From Mycobacterium sp. Z3061 (GTDB taxonomy: Bacteria > Actinomycetota > Actinomycetes > Mycobacteriales > Mycobacteriaceae), in the NCBI RefSeq assembly GCF_031583025.1, contig NZ_CP134062.1:1426001-1490000 (forward strand): DNA of 64,000 bases, in the 5' to 3' direction. Under the pieces are notes generated by a model, which was given only the letters and a program-made list of their open reading frames with translations, had not been told where the DNA came from and made no database searches. A program made the translations under genes and the position numbers. Shown in pieces: positions 21,301 through 31,100 of the stretch; the stretch's first letter is position 1, and each line of letters opens with the position of its first letter.

Positions 21301-23511
21301 GGCGGCGTGACGTTCCCGGCGGCGAACCTGATCAACCTCGGCATCAATGCGGGCAACCTGGGCGTCGACATTCCGGCGATCACCTTCCCGCAGATCCTGG
21401 GCAACGTCGACGGCACCGTATATGTGATTTCCAGCAACATCCCGTTCGTCAACATCCCGGCGACACCGGGCTTCGGCAACACGACGACCGTTCCGTCGTC
21501 GGGCTTCTTCAACAGCGGGGCCGGTGGGGGATCGGGTTGGGGCAACTTCGGTGCCGGGATGTCGGGTTGGTGGAACCAGGCCCACGACGCATTGCTGGGG
21601 ACGGGCTCGGGTTACTTCAACGTCGGCACCCTGAACTCCGGCCTCCTGAACTTCGGGTCCGGGGTGTCGGGGTTGTACAACACCGCGGCGCTGGGGGCAC
21701 CGGCGTTGGTGTCCGGTGTGGGCAATGTGGGCCACCACGTGGCGGGGTTGTTGACGGCCGGGAACGGGGTGAGCCGGACGCTACTGGCCAACATTGGTCT
21801 GGCCGACGTGGGCAACTTCAACCTCGGCCTGGGCAATGTCGGGGACCTCAACCTGGGATTGGGCAACCTCGGGCTGCAGAACCTGGGCCTGGGCAATATC
21901 GGCGACCACAATGTCGGGTTCGCCAATATCGGCGACGGCAACATCGGGTTCGGCAATGGCGGCTTGTCGGCGGGCCTGGCGGGCATCGGCAACAACGGGT
22001 TCGCCAACTCCGGCAGCTTCAACGCCGGGCTGGCCAATGTGGGGCTGGGCAATATCGGGTTGGCCAATAGCGGCAACAACAACCTGGGCATCGGGCTGGT
22101 CGGGGACAACCTGACCGGGATCGGGGCGCTGAACTCCGGGTCGGGCAACCTGGGGCTGTTCAACTCCGGCACCGGCAATGTCGGGTTCTTCAACACCGGT
22201 ACCGGAAACTTCGGGTTGTTCAACTCCGGTAGCTACAACACCGGCATCGGCAACAGCGGAACGGCCTCGACCGGCTTGTTCAACGCCGGGAACTTCAACA
22301 CCGGGCTGGGCAATGCCGGGCACTACAACTCGGGCAGCTTCAACGCCGGCAACGTCAACACCGGCGACTTCAATCCGGGCAACACCAACAGCGGATGGTT
22401 CAACACGGGGCACTCCAGCACCGGCATCGCCAACGCCGGCAACGTCGACACCGGCGCCTTCATGTCCGGCAACTACAGCAACGGCATCCTGTGGCGCGGC
22501 AACTTCCAGGGCCTGGCAGGGTTCGCGCTCGGCTACACCGTGCCGCAATTCCCTGCGGTCGGCGGGGACCTGCTGGGTGGCGTCGGGCCGATAACGGTGC
22601 TGCCGCCGATCCACATACCGTCAATCCCGTTGTACATCAACACATCCGGCGGTATCGGCCCGGTGAGCATCCCGTCGATCCCGATCCCGTCGATCCACCT
22701 GGGCGTCAACCCGACAATCGACGCCGGCCCGGTCAACGTCGGCCCATTCACCATCAGCACGCCGAACTTCACCGTCAACTACAGCACCGCACCCAGTACC
22801 TCGGTGTCCGGCGGCAGCTCGGACCTCTACGTGGTGGCCAGCTACGCACTGGTGATTCCGGGACCGATCAAGATCTCGGGCAGTCCCGCCGGGGTCCAGG
22901 TCACGTCGCCGGGATTCGTCGTGAATCCCATCTCGATCCTGGCCGGAACCGCGACGTTCCCCGGGTTCACCATTCCGCTCGAACCCATCCACGTCGGATT
23001 GCCGCTGTCCCTGACCATTCCGGGCTCCGGCATCCCGGGCGGGGGGATCCCCAACATCCCGCTGAACTTCGGGTTGAACTTCGCCACTCCCGCCTTCGGG
23101 CTCCCGACGGCCGTCATCGACCGGATACCGCTGGAGTTGCACGTGGCCTCCACCCTGGGCCCGATCGAGATTCCGATCCTCGGCTTCGGCGGAACGCCGG
23201 GCTTCTCGAACACGACCCTGCTGCCGTCCTCAGGCTTTTTCAACATCGGCGGCGGCGGCGGTTCGGGCTTCTGGAACTCAGGGTCAGGCTTGTCAGGGTT
23301 CCTGAACGCGATCTCGGACCCGCTGCTGGGCTCGGCCTCGGGCGCCCTCAACTTCGGCACCCAGCTCTCCGGCCTGCTCAACCGCGGCGCCGGCATGTCG
23401 GGGGTGTTCAACACCAGCACGCTCGACCTGATCACCCAGGCCTTCAACTCGGGCTGGATGAACGTCGGCCAGCGGCTATCCGGCCTGATCTACACCGGCA
23501 CGGGGCCCTAG
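12340..23511 (+). CDS. Giant PPE-MPTR family protein
   Basis: A 3723-residue PPE protein, about the size of PPE56 of M. tuberculosis (3716, recalled). The N-terminal ~180-residue PPE domain has P7-P8-E9 and the W57 of the WxG-type turn (SGAWQGPAS); such proteins pair with PE partners and leave through an ESX (type VII) system to the cell surface. The rest is MPTR pentapeptides (NxGxGNxG) alternating with Ile/Pro-rich beta-type segments, arranged as six super-repeats. The start is TTG at 12340, eight bases after Shine-Dalgarno GAGGGGAGG. No PE or ESX gene is adjacent. The 3' end overlaps the opposing oxidoreductase stop in a shared CTAG. The frame is intact over 11.2 kb; function is unknown. 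Confidence 0.93.
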   Translation: MNFQLLPPEINSLLMRAGAGSAPLLAAATAWDGLAAELGSAAASFASVTSGLVSGAWQGPASTAMAAAAAPYAGWLTEVAAQASVVAGQARGAASIYEAALTALVDPLTIAVNRIQRTALAMTNIFGQNTPAIAAAEAAYELMWAQDVATMAGYHAGAAAVVSALPAFTDLVGSANAFVNAVLADPSKVLSLNAGLAHVGNYNVGLGDVGAFNLGAANAGVRNLGFGNAGDGNFGLGNAGTANWGLGNSGLMAGTAGLGNVGFGNSGGGNVGLANMGVGNIGIGNTGNNNIGIGLTGDNLTGFGGLNSGSGNIGLFNSGTGNVGFFNSGTGNFGLFNSGSHSTGVGNAGTASTGLFNIGNFNTGLANVGHYNTGSFNVGNTNTGDFNPGNLNTGWFNTGDVNTGMANPGNVNTGAFISGNYSNGILWRGDFQGLFGFAAGSSIPAIPIGIGINGGVGPITLLPIPIIPAIPLNIHYTFNIPPLAVPDITIPSFSVGTGIPISIGPLTVSSITLVAKQQFPAIDFSAGPFNALGIVTIPATTASDGSVTGPIHIDTRIPVLNFHVNWNTPEVKLFPNAISIPDNPLALLTNLSLGTPGFTIPGFSIPGQPIPFTIDIDGQIDGFTTPAITIDRIPLDVGAGIRIGPIPIQGVNIPATPGFGNTTTAPSSGFFNSGAGGVSGFGNFGTGVSGWWNQASGALLGTSSGYLNAASLASGVLNVGSGVSGLYNTAAVGVPALVSGVGNVGQQVAGLLTAGDGVSRTLIANVGLADVGNFNVGWGNVGDLNLGLGNAGLANLGLGNLGDHNVGLANIGDGNFGFGNGGMSAGLAGMGNIGLSNAGSLNVGLANAGLGNIGLANTGTNNLGIGLTGDNLTGIGALNSGSGNLGLFNSGTGNVGFFNTGIGNFGLFNSGSYNTGIGNSGTASTGLFNAGNFNTGLGNAGHYNSGSFNAGNVNTGDFNPGNTNSGWFNTGHASTGIANAGDTDTGAFMTANYSNGILWRGNYEGLVGAYFAPTISRFPVTLHAAGLVGPIHVAPIPVPAVHVAVTNAAIGLGPINFAPITVPAIPIDALGSVDLAANSIAPIRLLNQLSGAVSARIDPFRFNDPFIAIDQFGNPNGFFLSNLSLAGVQISGPTSGSTIPLSLNFVSDALTLLPNGFTIPGQTVATVNVSGGNDAFTFFPNGLTIPKASAGVANLFGGIDAFTLLPNGFTMNIPASVDGVAYVGDIPIPIINLPANPGFGNATTTASSGFFNTGPGGGSGWGNSGVGMSGWWNQAQNALAGSGSGLANFGGPGSGLLNAGSGVSGFLNTAALGSPALVSGLGNVGHHLSGLFAAGTTLNAGSSIANIGWADVGLGNVGFGNVGDLNLGAANIGAQNLGLGNIGSGNFGFGNTGAANYGFGNSGLAGLPGIGNVGFGNAGSGNFGLANLGSSNIGFANSGTNNIGIGLVGDNLTGFGGFNSGAGNIGLFNSGTDNVGFFNTGTGNFGLFNSGSYNTGIGNSGTASTGLFNAGNFNTGLANTGHYNSGSFNAGNTNTGDFNPGNLNTGWLNTGHSNTGLLNSGSLNTGAFISGYGNNGLFWRGNYEGLVSLYYGITIPEFPIHIVTTGGVGPIVIPDIDILPPLHIDLAGAANYGFTLPDIPIPAIHIGFGGGANVNFTAPATTLLSAVNVDGNFTAGPLTASNIKVNPFKINLAMPQVLQDPPFNLPPSIGIELEAPLILDFITLAGLSLPIKQAMDPIALQAISFTQAIPIDIPPIDIPAQTVKGISMGDILPLNYSLDTPAISMTGMTIPAIPLNFDIPLTAGPLHISIIDLKPVPGFGNSSTAPSSGFFNSGAGGGSGFFNAGSAISGVLNQAAKESMLGTLSGLGNTGGLSSGLLNSGTAISGFFNVTGLDFNTPAFVSGFSNLGDHLSGLSYKGLYAMLTYPTGPSAISQLIDNAIAELQHLDVRNALNLGNVGGVNVGFGNLGDLNLGAGNSGSANFGGGNLGSQNFGFGNIGDGNFGFGNIGDGNLGFGNSGLAAGLAGLGNVGFGNAGNANTGFANVGLGNIGLANSGNNNIGIGLTGDNLTGIGALNTGGGNIGLFNSGTGNVGFFNTGTGNFGLFNSGSYNTGVGNSGTASTGLFNAGNFNTGLANAGHYNTGSFNVGNANTGDFNPGDVNTGWFNVGNTNTGLFNTGNVNTGLFNSGNFNNGVLWTGDWHGTFGFRYDLQIPGSTIFDFNQTFDFGPIKISDPIHIAGMSLFDIHQVVNVGPYVIPQIDVPAFELDIHQTLEIPPIVFLQGMTLGGQTYTTPFNNPPGLASEFTLPIIKVRIPLISNFVWTIGQPNGLGFMGNENWAQEPVKGITLYTGTGFATSGYNSITIPVINIPTIMTDAIPLNIDISGGLPAFTLFPGGLNIPQNAIPFNIDATGILDPITIFPNGLTIDSLPLHAALNVTMPQSSVTLIDIPRTAGFGNTSPTPSSGFFNSGAGGVSGFGNFGAGVSGWWNQASSALAGSASGVLNVGSLHSGLMNFGSGVSGLFNTSTLPLGTPAELSGIGNVGQHLAGLFTAGTTGAQSPIVNLGLADLGNLNAGLGNIGTLNIGAANIGLQNLGFGNVGDGNFGLGNIGTSNFGFANAGVSVGLPGIGNVGFANAGSGNFGLANVGLSNIGFANSGNNNIGIGLVGDNLTGIGGLNSGAGNIGLFNSGTNNVGFFNTGTGNFGLFNSGNYNTGVGNSGIASTGLFNAGNFNTGLANPGHYNTGSFNAGDTNTGDFNPGNLNTGWFNTGDSNTGFVNTGNVGTGAFMSGNYSNGLFWRGEYQGLFGMHYDYPLPKIALLEIHGSGEFGPVVIPPIPIPATHLQLGGNVAMGSFTIPQIDIPALNPDILGSIGFGPIHVPSVHIPGIDAINVVMHTDPVRGPNTATSPFLIWTAGDTSGIYLGPTYYSIGGSGGNPFSTGNITANGGFAGEANTFIKIISEGFDTPELNIGRIPAGFHVPGFVDPITVFPGGVTFPAANLINLGINAGNLGVDIPAITFPQILGNVDGTVYVISSNIPFVNIPATPGFGNTTTVPSSGFFNSGAGGGSGWGNFGAGMSGWWNQAHDALLGTGSGYFNVGTLNSGLLNFGSGVSGLYNTAALGAPALVSGVGNVGHHVAGLLTAGNGVSRTLLANIGLADVGNFNLGLGNVGDLNLGLGNLGLQNLGLGNIGDHNVGFANIGDGNIGFGNGGLSAGLAGIGNNGFANSGSFNAGLANVGLGNIGLANSGNNNLGIGLVGDNLTGIGALNSGSGNLGLFNSGTGNVGFFNTGTGNFGLFNSGSYNTGIGNSGTASTGLFNAGNFNTGLGNAGHYNSGSFNAGNVNTGDFNPGNTNSGWFNTGHSSTGIANAGNVDTGAFMSGNYSNGILWRGNFQGLAGFALGYTVPQFPAVGGDLLGGVGPITVLPPIHIPSIPLYINTSGGIGPVSIPSIPIPSIHLGVNPTIDAGPVNVGPFTISTPNFTVNYSTAPSTSVSGGSSDLYVVASYALVIPGPIKISGSPAGVQVTSPGFVVNPISILAGTATFPGFTIPLEPIHVGLPLSLTIPGSGIPGGGIPNIPLNFGLNFATPAFGLPTAVIDRIPLELHVASTLGPIEIPILGFGGTPGFSNTTLLPSSGFFNIGGGGGSGFWNSGSGLSGFLNAISDPLLGSASGALNFGTQLSGLLNRGAGMSGVFNTSTLDLITQAFNSGWMNVGQRLSGLIYTGTGP
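12900..23500 (+). repeat. Six ~1.8 kb super-repeats inside the PPE gene
   Basis: Each module holds an MPTR block ([18 protein letters not shown] type), a landmark W(R/T)GxxxG segment, about 300 residues of Ile/Pro-rich sequence, and a closing block with GFGNxxxxPSSGFFN and SGWWNQ or a variant. The W(R/T)G landmarks fall near 13616, 15331, 17073, 18919, 20719 and 22492, so spacing is about 1.71-1.85 kb. MPTR blocks of modules 2 and 6, and of 3 and 5, look more alike than neighbours do, which suggests internal recombination or conversion. Confidence 0.85.
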
Positions 23512-24698
23512 TCCGGCGCCCCGGTCACCACGCAGTGGGTGCGACTGTAGATGGTCGGCATGCACTTGTTGCAGTGTGTGCAGGCCGACCGGACGCTCGC
23601 CCCGTCGCGGGCGATCCGGTTGATCAGGTCCGGCTCCGCCAGCAGCGCGCGACCCATCGCGACGAAGTCGAACCCCTCGGCCATCGCCAGGTCCATCGTC
23701 TCCCGGTTGGTGATGCCGCCCAGCAGAATCAGCGGCAGCTTCAACTCGGCGCGGAACAGCTTGGCCTCTTTGAGCAGGTAAGCCTCTTGGTAGGGATATT
23801 CGCGCAGGAACTTGGTGCCCGTCATCCGCATGCCCCAGCGCAGCGGCGGCTTGAAGGCGCCGGCGAACTCCTTCAGCGGCGCGTCGCCGCGGAACAGGTA
23901 CATCGGATTGACCAGCGAGCTGCCCGCCGTCAGTTCGATGGCGTCCAGCCCGCCGTCCTCCTCCAGCCACCTGGCCGTGATCAGCGACTCCTCGTTGGAG
24001 ATGCCGCCGCGCACGCCGTCGGACATGTTGAGCTTGGCGGTGACGGCGATCTGCCGCGGGCCCTGGTCGACGGCCCGGCGCACCGCCATCACCAGCCCGC
24101 GAGCGACCTTGGCCCGGTTGGCCAGCGAACCTCCGAACTCGTCGGTGCGGCGGTTGATCAGGGGGGACAGGAACGCACTCGCCAGATAGTTGTGCCCCAA
24201 ATGGATTTCGACGGCGTCGAAACCGGCCTCCACCGCGAATCGGGCTGCCTTGGCGTGATCGGCGAGCACCTCGTCGATGTCGTCAGCGCTTGCCTTCTTG
24301 GCAAACCGCATACCGATCGGGTTGAAGAACCGCACCGGGGCCAGCGCGGTGGCTCCGTTGCTGCGGGCGTTGGCGACCGGGCCGGCGTGGCCGATCTGTG
24401 CGCTGACGGCGGCGCCTTCGGCGTGGATTGCGTCGGTGAGCCGCCGGAAGCCCGGTACCGCCTCGGGTCGCATCCAGATCCCGTTGCCCTCGGTGCGCCC
24501 GCCCTGGGAGACGGCGCAGTACGCGACGGTCGTCATCCCGACCCCGCCGGCGGCGGGCTTGCGGTGGTACTCGATCAGGTCATCGGTCACCAGCGCATTC
24601 GGGGTGCGGGCTTCGAATGTCGCCGACTTGATGGTCCGGTTTCGGAGGGTCAACGGACCGAGTTTGGCGGGGCTCAGAACGTCTGGGGCTGCAGACAT
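23508..24698 (-). CDS. NADH:flavin oxidoreductase, Old Yellow Enzyme family (Rv3359-like)
   Basis: A 396-residue FMN-dependent TIM-barrel oxidoreductase. Family motifs include [15 protein letters not shown] at the N-terminus, [11 protein letters not shown], and the substrate-pocket region [19 protein letters not shown] with [12 protein letters not shown]-terminal cluster [17 protein letters not shown] resembles the 4Fe-4S ligands of 2,4-dienoyl-CoA reductase-like members, but the second FAD/NAD domain of those enzymes is absent. The substrate is unknown. It is divergent from folD with 63 bases between starts, and convergent with the PPE gene, sharing CTAG at 23508-23511. Expected cytosolic. 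Confidence 0.85.
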   Translation of the reverse strand: MSAAPDVLSPAKLGPLTLRNRTIKSATFEARTPNALVTDDLIEYHRKPAAGGVGMTTVAYCAVSQGGRTEGNGIWMRPEAVPGFRRLTDAIHAEGAAVSAQIGHAGPVANARSNGATALAPVRFFNPIGMRFAKKASADDIDEVLADHAKAARFAVEAGFDAVEIHLGHNYLASAFLSPLINRRTDEFGGSLANRAKVARGLVMAVRRAVDQGPRQIAVTAKLNMSDGVRGGISNEESLITARWLEEDGGLDAIELTAGSSLVNPMYLFRGDAPLKEFAGAFKPPLRWGMRMTGTKFLREYPYQEAYLLKEAKLFRAELKLPLILLGGITNRETMDLAMAEGFDFVAMGRALLAEPDLINRIARDGASVRSACTHCNKCMPTIYSRTHCVVTGAPD

Positions 24699-24761
24699 AT
24701 AGGCAGCCTAACGGCTCGGGCGGGAGTCGCCGCCACCCCCGGCCATGCCAGACTGTCTGGC

Positions 24762-25607
24762 GTGGGCGCAATCACGCTGGACGGCAAGGCCACCCGTGAC
24801 GAAATCTTCGTCGACCTGACCAAGCGAGTGGCGGCCCTGACGGCCGCGGGCCGCACCCCAGGCCTGGGCACCATCCTGGTCGGTGACGACCCAGGCTCGC
24901 AGGCCTACGTCCGCGGCAAGCACGCCGACTGCGCCAAGGTGGGCATCACCTCGATCCGCCGAGACCTGCCCGCCGACATCTCGACCGAAACGCTCAACGA
25001 GACCATCGACGAGCTCAATGCCAACCCCGAGTGCACCGGGTACATCGTCCAGTTGCCGCTGCCGAAGCATCTCAATGAGAACGCAGCACTGGAGCGCGTC
25101 GACCCCGACAAGGACGCCGACGGCCTGCACCCCACCAACCTGGGCCGGCTGGTGCTGAACATGCCGGCGCCGCTGCCGTGCACCCCGCGCGGCATCGTCC
25201 ATCTGCTGCGCCGCTACGACGTGCCGATCGCCGGCGCGCACGTAGTGGTCATCGGCCGCGGTGTGACGGTGGGCCGTCCACTCGGGCTGCTGCTCACCCG
25301 GCGTTCGGAGAACGCAACAGTCACCTTGTGCCACACCGGAACTCGCGATCTGCCCGCGCTGACCAGGCAGGCCGACATCATCGTAGCCGGGGTCGGGGTG
25401 CCGCACATGCTGACCGCGGACATGGTCCGCCCCGGTGCTGCCGTCGTCGACGTCGGTGTCAGCCGGGTGGACGGCAAGCTCACCGGGGACGTGCATCCCG
25501 ACGTGTGGGAGGTTGCCGGTCACATCTCACCCAACCCCGGTGGCGTCGGTCCGCTGACCCGTGCGTTCCTGCTGACCAACGTCGTCGAGCTGGCCGAACG
25601 GCAGTGA
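24762..25607 (+). CDS. folD: Bifunctional methylenetetrahydrofolate dehydrogenase/cyclohydrolase FolD
   Basis: A 281-residue FolD that interconverts 5,10-methylene-THF, 5,10-methenyl-THF and 10-formyl-THF with NADP, feeding purine and formyl-Met synthesis. The catalytic YVRGK motif (Tyr and Lys), the substrate segment [20 protein letters not shown], and the Rossmann segment [14 protein letters not shown] are all present. The GTG start at 24762 ([16 protein letters not shown]) gives the length recalled for the M. tuberculosis enzyme; the open frame extends far upstream only because it runs antisense to the oxidoreductase. The next gene follows after 7 bases. Confidence 0.95.
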   Translation: MGAITLDGKATRDEIFVDLTKRVAALTAAGRTPGLGTILVGDDPGSQAYVRGKHADCAKVGITSIRRDLPADISTETLNETIDELNANPECTGYIVQLPLPKHLNENAALERVDPDKDADGLHPTNLGRLVLNMPAPLPCTPRGIVHLLRRYDVPIAGAHVVVIGRGVTVGRPLGLLLTRRSENATVTLCHTGTRDLPALTRQADIIVAGVGVPHMLTADMVRPGAAVVDVGVSRVDGKLTGDVHPDVWEVAGHISPNPGGVGPLTRAFLLTNVVELAERQ

Positions 25608-25614
25608 CTATCCG

Positions 25615-25908
25615 ATGACGGTCCGGGCCATTCTGGGGCGCGCGGTGCGCGCCCAATGGCCGATCCTGCTCGTGGGGCTCATCTTCCTGGTGGCGTTCGT
25701 GCTGGCCGGCGCCAACTTCTGGCGCCGCGGCTCGCTGCTGATCGGCATCGGTGTCGGGGTTGCCGCCGTGTTGCGGCTGGCCCTGCCCGACGAGCGGGCC
25801 GGCCTGCTGGTGGTGCGCAGCCGGGGGACCGACTTCCTCACCACCGCGTCGGTGGGGGCCGCGATGGTCTACGTCGCGTGGACCATCGACCCGCTGGGGA
25901 CGGGTTAG
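25615..25908 (+). CDS. DUF3017 small membrane protein (Rv3355c-like)
   Basis: A 97-residue integral membrane protein with about three helices: WPILLVGLIFLVAFVLAGANF, SLLIGIGVGVAAVLRLAL, and a C-terminal TASVGAAMVYVAWTID segment (first helix approximate). The family is DUF3017, which in actinobacteria follows folD; seven bases separate the genes here, so they probably form one transcript. No catalytic motif is visible and the function is unknown. Confidence 0.85.
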   Translation: MTVRAILGRAVRAQWPILLVGLIFLVAFVLAGANFWRRGSLLIGIGVGVAAVLRLALPDERAGLLVVRSRGTDFLTTASVGAAMVYVAWTIDPLGTG

Positions 25909-25914
25909 ACCGTC

Positions 25915-26346
25915 TCAGGACCCCGGCATCCCCGGAATCCCGGCCAGGCCCGGAATGCTGCCGACGCCCGGGATCTGCTGCAGTGCGCCCGGCACCTTGC
26001 CGGCGGCGACGTCGGCCATCACCGACGGGCAGTACATCTGGATCGCGATGGTGGTGAACATCCCGGCCATCTCGGGCGACATGCCGCTCTGGCTGGCGAA
26101 CACGCGGGAAGCGGCCGTGTTGAACGACCCACCGGGCTGGGCCAGGATCGGACAGACCGACTTGCCCAGGTTCTCGGCGTTGATCGGGTCGCCGTAGTTG
26201 ACGCCGGCATTGCTCAGCGCGGTGATGAATGCGTCGTCGACGGGGCTGGCCTCGGCCGGGGCGGCGAACGCCGCGCCCGCGGTCAGCAGGCAGGCGGTTC
26301 CGGCCAATAGCCGGACGGTCAGGGGTTGGTGACGCCATGGCTGCAT
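25915..26346 (-). CDS. Secreted DUF732 protein (Rv3354-like)
   Basis: A 143-residue exported protein. A signal peptide (LLAGTACLLTAGAAFAAPAEA, cleavage probably after AFA or AEA, segment approximate) precedes a DUF732 domain with the family pattern DDAFITALSNAGVNY and two Cys (in KSVCPIL and QMYCPSV) likely to form a disulphide. A Pro/Gly tail follows. DUF732 proteins are mycobacterial secreted proteins of unknown function. It is convergent with the DUF3017 gene, with 6 bases between stops. The gene has its own promoter in 26347-26523, which was not resolved. Confidence 0.85.
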   Translation of the reverse strand: MQPWRHQPLTVRLLAGTACLLTAGAAFAAPAEASPVDDAFITALSNAGVNYGDPINAENLGKSVCPILAQPGGSFNTAASRVFASQSGMSPEMAGMFTTIAIQMYCPSVMADVAAGKVPGALQQIPGVGSIPGLAGIPGMPGS

Positions 26347-26574
26347 GGTGGGGCTCCCTCAGGATTGTTGGAGAGCACCCTCTGGCGGCACTCAAGCGAC
26401 CTCTCGAACCTTCGTCCTTCACAGTCTCATTCGGGACACGATGGCGTAAAGGTTTGGCAGGACCGGCGTTTTGCGACCGCGGCGGGGCGGCCAGGCCGGC
26501 TGGGGACACAATAGCGTCACGCTGTGCCGCGACACGTTGACGGAGGGTCGCTTCCGGTGCCGCGGCGAAGAACA

Positions 26575-28044
26575 ATGCGGCTCATGATTTCTCGCCAGGC
26601 ATTTCTTCGGGGGGCCGCCGGAGCGTTGGCGGGCTCGGCACTGTACGGAATTTCCCCTGGGATTCGAGGGCCGCGGGCCTGGGCGGAACCGACCGGTGCG
26701 TGGAGCAGCCTGGCCTCCTCAATCGGTGGCAAGGTATTGCTGCCCGCCGACGGAGCCTCTTTCACCACCGCCAAGCAGGTCTTCAACTCCAACTACAACG
26801 CCGCCACCCCGGCGGCGGTCGTGGTGGTGACCTCACCGTCGGATGTCGCGAAGGCGGTCGCGTTCGCGGCCGCCAATAAGCTCAAGATCGCCCCGCGCGG
26901 CGGCGGGCACTCCTACACCGGTGCCTCGACCGCCAACGGCGCCATGGTCCTGGACCTGCGCGGGCTGCCCGGCGGGGTGAACGTCGACAGCGCCGCCGGC
27001 ACGGTCACGGTGCCCGCCGCGACAAACCTGTATGCGGTGCAGCAGGCGCTGGCGTCTGCCGGGCGGGCGATTCCCACCGGCAGTTGCCCCACCGTCGGGA
27101 CCGCCGGGCTGACGCTGGGCGGTGGGATGGGTGCGGACTCCCGCCACGCCGGGTTGGCGTGCGACGCGTTGCGGTCGGCCACGGTGGTGTTGCCCAGCGG
27201 GGAAACCGTCACCGCGTCCGCCGAGGACCACCCCGACCTGTTCTGGGCATTGCGCGGCGGAGGCGGCGGCAACTTCGGGGTGACCACGTCTCTGACGTTC
27301 TCCACCTTCCCGGTCGCCGACTCCGACGTGGTGCGGGTCGACTTCGCCCCGGCCGCGGGCGCGCAGGTGCTCACCGGCTGGCAGACCTGGCTGGCGGCCG
27401 CCGACCGCAACACCTGGGGGCTGGTCGATCTGTCGGTCACGGGGACCACGGGCTCGGCAAAAGGAGATTGCCATGTGCTGGCCACCTGCCCCGCCGGCTC
27501 GGGCCAGGCCGTGGCTCAAGCGATCACGAACGCGGTGGGCGCGCAGCCCACCGCGACCGAGCGCAAGACGATGACGCATCTGGACCTGGTGATGTACCTG
27601 GCCGGCGGGAGCGCGACGAGCTCCCCGCGTGGCTTCGTGGCCGGGTCCGACGTGATTGGCACCATGAATTCGACTGCAGCACAAGCGATTGTCGCGGCAC
27701 TCGGAAAGTGGCCGCCGGCCGGCGGACGGGCGTCGGTGATCGTCGACACGCTGAGCGGCGCGGTCGGCGACGTCGAGCCGGCCGACTCGGCCTTTCCATG
27801 GCGCCGGCACGCCGCCGTCGCGCAGTGGTACGTCGAGAACGGCAGCGGACAAACCTCGACCGCCAGCACCTGGGTGGCCACCGCGCACACGACGGTGCAG
27901 CAGGTTTCGGCCGGCGGGTACGTCAACTACCTGGAGCCCAATACACCGGCGTCACGGTACTTCGGTGCCAATCTGGCGCGGCTGGCCTCAGTGCGGCAAC
28001 AGTATGACCCGAACGGGCTGATGTATTCGGGGCTTTCCTTCTGA
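26575..28044 (+). CDS. FAD-linked oxidase, berberine-bridge-enzyme type (Rv3351c-Rv3353c region)
   Basis: An intact ~489-residue flavoprotein oxidase. The FAD domain includes RGGGHSYTGAS, with the His used for covalent flavin attachment, and GSCPTVGTAGLTLGGG, with the Cys used for the second bond, so bicovalent FAD is predicted. The C-terminal BBE motif YVNYLEP and the ending YDPNGLMY are typical. The N-terminus (SRQAFLRGAAGALAGSALYG) looks like an export signal, but the Tat twin-Arg is SRQ rather than SRR; an RRR lies a few residues upstream if the GTG at 26524 is used. The start is therefore uncertain (26524, 26575 or 26584). In H37Rv this locus is annotated as short oxidoreductase fragments (recalled), so this may be the ancestral form. 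Confidence 0.85.
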   Translation: MRLMISRQAFLRGAAGALAGSALYGISPGIRGPRAWAEPTGAWSSLASSIGGKVLLPADGASFTTAKQVFNSNYNAATPAAVVVVTSPSDVAKAVAFAAANKLKIAPRGGGHSYTGASTANGAMVLDLRGLPGGVNVDSAAGTVTVPAATNLYAVQQALASAGRAIPTGSCPTVGTAGLTLGGGMGADSRHAGLACDALRSATVVLPSGETVTASAEDHPDLFWALRGGGGGNFGVTTSLTFSTFPVADSDVVRVDFAPAAGAQVLTGWQTWLAAADRNTWGLVDLSVTGTTGSAKGDCHVLATCPAGSGQAVAQAITNAVGAQPTATERKTMTHLDLVMYLAGGSATSSPRGFVAGSDVIGTMNSTAAQAIVAALGKWPPAGGRASVIVDTLSGAVGDVEPADSAFPWRRHAAVAQWYVENGSGQTSTASTWVATAHTTVQQVSAGGYVNYLEPNTPASRYFGANLARLASVRQQYDPNGLMYSGLSF

Positions 28045-28147
28045 GTTGTCGGCTCCATCGCGCGATTTCCCCACCTCGACGCACGTCGGCCCGGTTCAAT
28101 GGCGGTAGCCCACCGCAGTCGAGGGAGGCGGAAGGAGGGCGCGTCGG

Positions 28148-31100
28148 TTGGAAGCGAGCGAATTCGGTCGATACCAACTGTTCGAGCTGATCGGCCAGGG
28201 CGCCATGGGCGAGGTGTACAAGGCCCACGACACCGTCATGGGACGCGACGTGGCCATCAAGATCCTGCCTGGCGAGCGGAGCCGCGTTCCGGGGTTTCGC
28301 GAGCGATTCAGCCGGGAGGCGCTGATCTCGGCGCGGTTGACCGAACCGCACATCATCCCCATTCACGACACCGGCGAAATCGACGGACGTCTCTATCTGG
28401 TGATGCCGATCATCCGTGGGCTCGATGTGGACGCCGCGTTGCGGCGCGACGGTCCGATGGCTCCGGCGCGAGCCGTGCGGGTCGTCGAACAGATCGCCGC
28501 CGCCCTGGATGCGGCGCACGCCCATGGTCTGGTCCACCGCGACGTCAAGCCGTCCAACGCCCTGATGACCGACCACGACTTCGTCTACCTGATCGATTTC
28601 GGTATCGCTCAAGACAATTCGGCTTCCAAATTGACCACCGCGAGCCGCACCGTCGGCACCTGGGCCTACATGGCGCCGGAACGATTGATGAGCGACGTCG
28701 CCGATGCGCGCACCGATGTCTACGCGTTGGCCTGCGTGCTCTACGAATGCCTGACCGGCGACCGGCCGTTCCCCGGAGAGCTTGTGGCACAACAGATGAC
28801 GGCGCACCTGACCACCCCGCCCCCGCGGCCGAGCGAGCGCCGGCCCGGAGTGCCGGTCGGGTTCGACGACGTCGTCGCCCGCGGAATGGCGAAGGACCCC
28901 GCCGACCGTTACCAGAGCGCCGGTGATCTGGCGGTGGCCGCGGCCGCCGCTTTGGCGACGCCGCGGCGCGGGGAAGCCGGCGACAGCCTCGACCCCGTCG
29001 AGGTGGGCGCGCGCGTCGAGTCACCGCGCAGCGGCGCCGCCCCGTTCGCTGGACTGGCCAACACGCTGCAGAGCGGCATCGGCGCGGCGTCATTCCCGTG
29101 GCCACCGCCCTCGGAGCCGGACCGGCCGCCCTATCGCGGATGGGAGCAATTCCAGCCGGTCGACGCCGGGGTGTTTTTCGGTCGCGACGCCGAGTTGGTG
29201 CGGGCCATGGACGCACTGCACGGGATGCGGGGCAGCGACGAGGCGCTGTTCGTCGTGCTGGGGGCATCCGGAGCGGGCAAGTCGTGTTTTCTGCGCGCGG
29301 GCATCGTGCCCCGGCTGCAGAGAATCAAGCGCAGCTATCTCGTGCTGGACATCGTCCGGCCCGAGCTCAGGGCGCTGACCGGGGCGTGTGGCCTGGCGCA
29401 GGCGATTTGCGCCACCCGGCAGCGAGTCGGCCTGCACGAGCCGCCGTTGGGCGACATCAAGGATGCCTGCACCCGCGGCGACGCCGCGGCGCTGCGGACC
29501 TGGCTGCTGGAATGCCGGGACGCCGGGGGCTCGCCCGATGCGGCTGCCGAGCGCGAAGCGCCGACCGTCGTGCTGCCGCTGGATCAGGCCGAAGAGCTGT
29601 TCACCGCCGACAGCGGCGGCGAGGCCGCCGGTTTCCTGGCGCTGATCCGAGATCTGGCGCTCGCCGGGGACGGCGAGGACCGGCTGCCGTTCATCGTGGC
29701 GGCGACCGTCCGCACCGACCGCTACGAGGTGATGCAGACCGCGCCGCAGCTTTCCGGGCTGCAGACCCGACAGTTCGACCTGCGGCCGATGGACGCGACC
29801 CAGTTCCACAGCGTGATTACTGGCCCGGCGCAGCGATCCACCGACGGTGGGCGTCCGCTGTACCTCGACGAGGATCTGGTGCGCCGCCTGCTGGCCGACG
29901 CCACCGCCGGCGCCGACACGCTTCCGTTGCTGTCGCTGACCCTGGCCTGGCTGTACCGCGACTACGGGTCGACGGGCCGGCTGACCGCCAAGCCCTATGA
30001 CGAGCGGGGCGGTATCGACGGCGTCGTGCAAGCTGAGATCCACGAGCTGCTGGCATCGGAACCCGGTGAGCGCGCCGAGCAGCTGCACCGGCTGCGGTCC
30101 GCCTTCATTCCGTGGTTGGCCACCGTCAATCCCGACAACGACCAGCCGATGCGACGGCTGGCGCGCTGGGACGACCTGCCTGCTGACAGTCATCCGCTGC
30201 TGGAGCGTTTCATCGAGCGCCGGTTGCTGATGAAAGACCTGCGCGACGGGGTGGTGGTTGTCGAGGTCGCGCTGGAAAGCCTGCTGCGGCTGTGGGAAGA
30301 GCTGGCCGGTTGGCTGACGGAGGAGAGCGAAGACCTCAAGGCCGCTGACGCTCTGGAGCGCAGTGCCGCCGAGTGGCGCAAGAAGCAGCGTGAGGACGCC
30401 TGGCTGCTGCACGGCCCCCGGCTGACCGCAGCCGAAAACCTGGCCGCCAAGCCAGGATTCTGTGACCGCCTGAACAACGTCCGTGACTACCTGCTCGCCT
30501 CGCGCCAGCATGAGAACGAACAGGCGGCGCTGGAAAAGCAGCGCCAGGTCGCCGAACTCGAGGCCGCCAAGAAGCTCGCCGCCGCGGAAACCCAAGCGCG
30601 CGAACAGGTTCAGGAGAGCGCCGCGGCCCTACGCCAGCGGAGCCGGATCCTGCGCGCGGTCCTCGCCGGAACGTCCGTCATCGCCGTCATCGCCGTCGTC
30701 GGCGCGGTGGTGGCTGTGATCATGTTCAAGCAGGCCACCCGCGAAGCGCGCAACGCGCTGGCCGCGGAACTCGATGCCCAGGCCGCCGCGGTGTTCTCCG
30801 GAACCATCACGGACAGCAACATTCGCGCGCTGACCGCCACCCTGGCCGCGCAACGGTTGCGTTCGGACCCCGCGGCCGGACTCGGCGCGCTCTACACCGC
30901 TGCCACGGTGCTGAATACCACGCGCATCATCATCTCCACCCCGGCCCCGGTCGCCACGGTGGCGATGAGCCCGGACGGACGCGTCATGGCTTCCGGTGGC
31001 GGCGACGCAGTCGTGCGTCTGTGGAACGTCAGCGAGCCGGCACACCCGCGCCCACTGGGTTCACTGGGTGCACTGGGGCAGGGCGCCGCGGTGGCCAGTG

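Noticed and set aside
22395-24761. Long upstream extension of the folD frame
   Set aside because: Runs through the PPE gene and antisense to the oxidoreductase; folD homology starts at 24762.
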